From positions 1 through 5,355 of the forward strand of contig CAJPPS010000106.1 of the NCBI GenBank assembly GCA_905372595.1: a stretch of DNA of 5,355 nucleotides, given 5' to 3'. Below the pieces are notes generated by a model. That model worked only from the letters and a program-made list of their open reading frames with translations, was not told the origin of the DNA and did no database searches. A program made the position numbers and the translations under genes. Positions 5,032 to 5,355 of this stretch are shown one piece after another (the stretch's first letter is position 1; each line of letters begins with the position of its first letter). Source of the stretch: an uncultured Capnocytophaga sp. Lineage in GTDB: Bacteria; Bacteroidota; Bacteroidia; Flavobacteriales; Flavobacteriaceae.

Positions 5032-5355
5032 TGACAACTGCCATAGGGATATTGTCATAATAATAAGTTTTTTCCGTCCAATTGCCGTATTTGTCTATTT
5101 TGTACTTGATGGTGCTATAGAAAGGGAAGCTCCCATTACTACTTTCCTTCTGTGAGGCAGGGAAACGATAATCTTCGTAGGTATAGAGAGATTTGGAGGT
5201 GGTAAAATTCTCATAATTCTCTATAATATGTTCTGTAATCCTATTTTGAACATCATAGGTAAAGAAATTCGAGCGAGTTTTCTTGTTTTCTTTGTTAGAA
5301 AAGGATTGTTCAGTACAATTTCCCTTGTTATCAAAGTTATAAATAATCTTTAGGT
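5009..5355 (-). CDS. exported YD/RHS-like repeat protein, array member 3, C-terminal part (cut by window edge)
   Basis: An open frame runs from the right edge to a TAA at 5009-5011, giving the last 114 residues of a third paralog; its N-terminus and promoter lie outside. It contains the same kind of units: YNFDNKGN near the cut edge, YDVQNR in the middle, then KYKIDKYGNWTEKTYYYD and a final VKREISYY. Over the last 32 residues it shares about 17 with member 2 (KYK, GNW, EKTY, REI and YY blocks) and fewer with member 1. It ends 5 nt before the ATG of member 2, so it is translated from the same transcript. No stop codon interrupts the visible part. A signal peptide is expected from the paralogs but cannot be seen here. 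Confidence 0.8.
   Translation of the reverse strand, partial: LKIIYNFDNKGNCTEQSFSNKENKKTRSNFFTYDVQNRITEHIIENYENFTTSKSLYTYEDYRFPASQKESSNGSFPFYSTIKYKIDKYGNWTEKTYYYDNIPMAVVKREISYY

Noticed and set aside
3337..5355. Rhs-type polymorphic toxin locus
   Set aside because: The units are YD-like, but each protein is under 280 residues, has its own signal peptide where visible, and lacks the RHS core, a DPxGL-type boundary and a variable toxic C-terminus. No immunity-like gene follows.

Overview
The window is AT-rich bacterial chromosome and looks like a member of the Bacteroidota, probably the Flavobacteriia; an oral Capnocytophaga-type organism is my best guess, not a proof. The evidence is a DUF4294 protein (a Bacteroidota-restricted family), several secreted proteins whose predicted mature form starts with Gln after an A-x-A or similar site, the absence of Shine-Dalgarno sequences, and promoter boxes of the Bacteroidota form TAnnTTTG lying 11-20 nt before start codons.

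Layout. Positions 1-1041 (minus strand) hold, in transcription order, a 67-aa unknown protein, a DoxX-family membrane protein, and the first 119 residues of the CCA-adding tRNA nucleotidyltransferase, which runs off the left edge. A 136-bp divergent spacer (1042-1177) carries a promoter box for each direction and an AT palindrome between them. Positions 1178-1837 (plus) encode an exported DUF4294 protein. It converges on the next minus-strand gene, and the 62-bp space between them is almost filled by a long imperfect hairpin. Positions 1900-3273 (minus) form a likely two-gene unit: an ArsC/Spx-type reductase-like protein followed by an outer-membrane beta-barrel protein, driven by the best promoter in the window (TTTG-N19-TATTTTTG). 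Positions 3337-5355 (minus) hold a tandem array of three related exported proteins with YD/RHS-like repeats. They are spaced 11 and 5 nt apart, and the most upstream member is cut by the right edge.

How the genes relate. The left part is housekeeping (tRNA 3'-end maturation) plus membrane or unknown genes, with no obvious pathway in common. The right part is envelope-related: a barrel protein and a locally duplicated family of exported repeat proteins. The array is the only accessory-looking element. It looks like a lineage-specific gene-family expansion, and nothing visible shows a defence, toxin or mobile system. No RNA genes, insertion sequences, CRISPR arrays or phage genes were seen. No gene-free stretch exceeds 300 bp.
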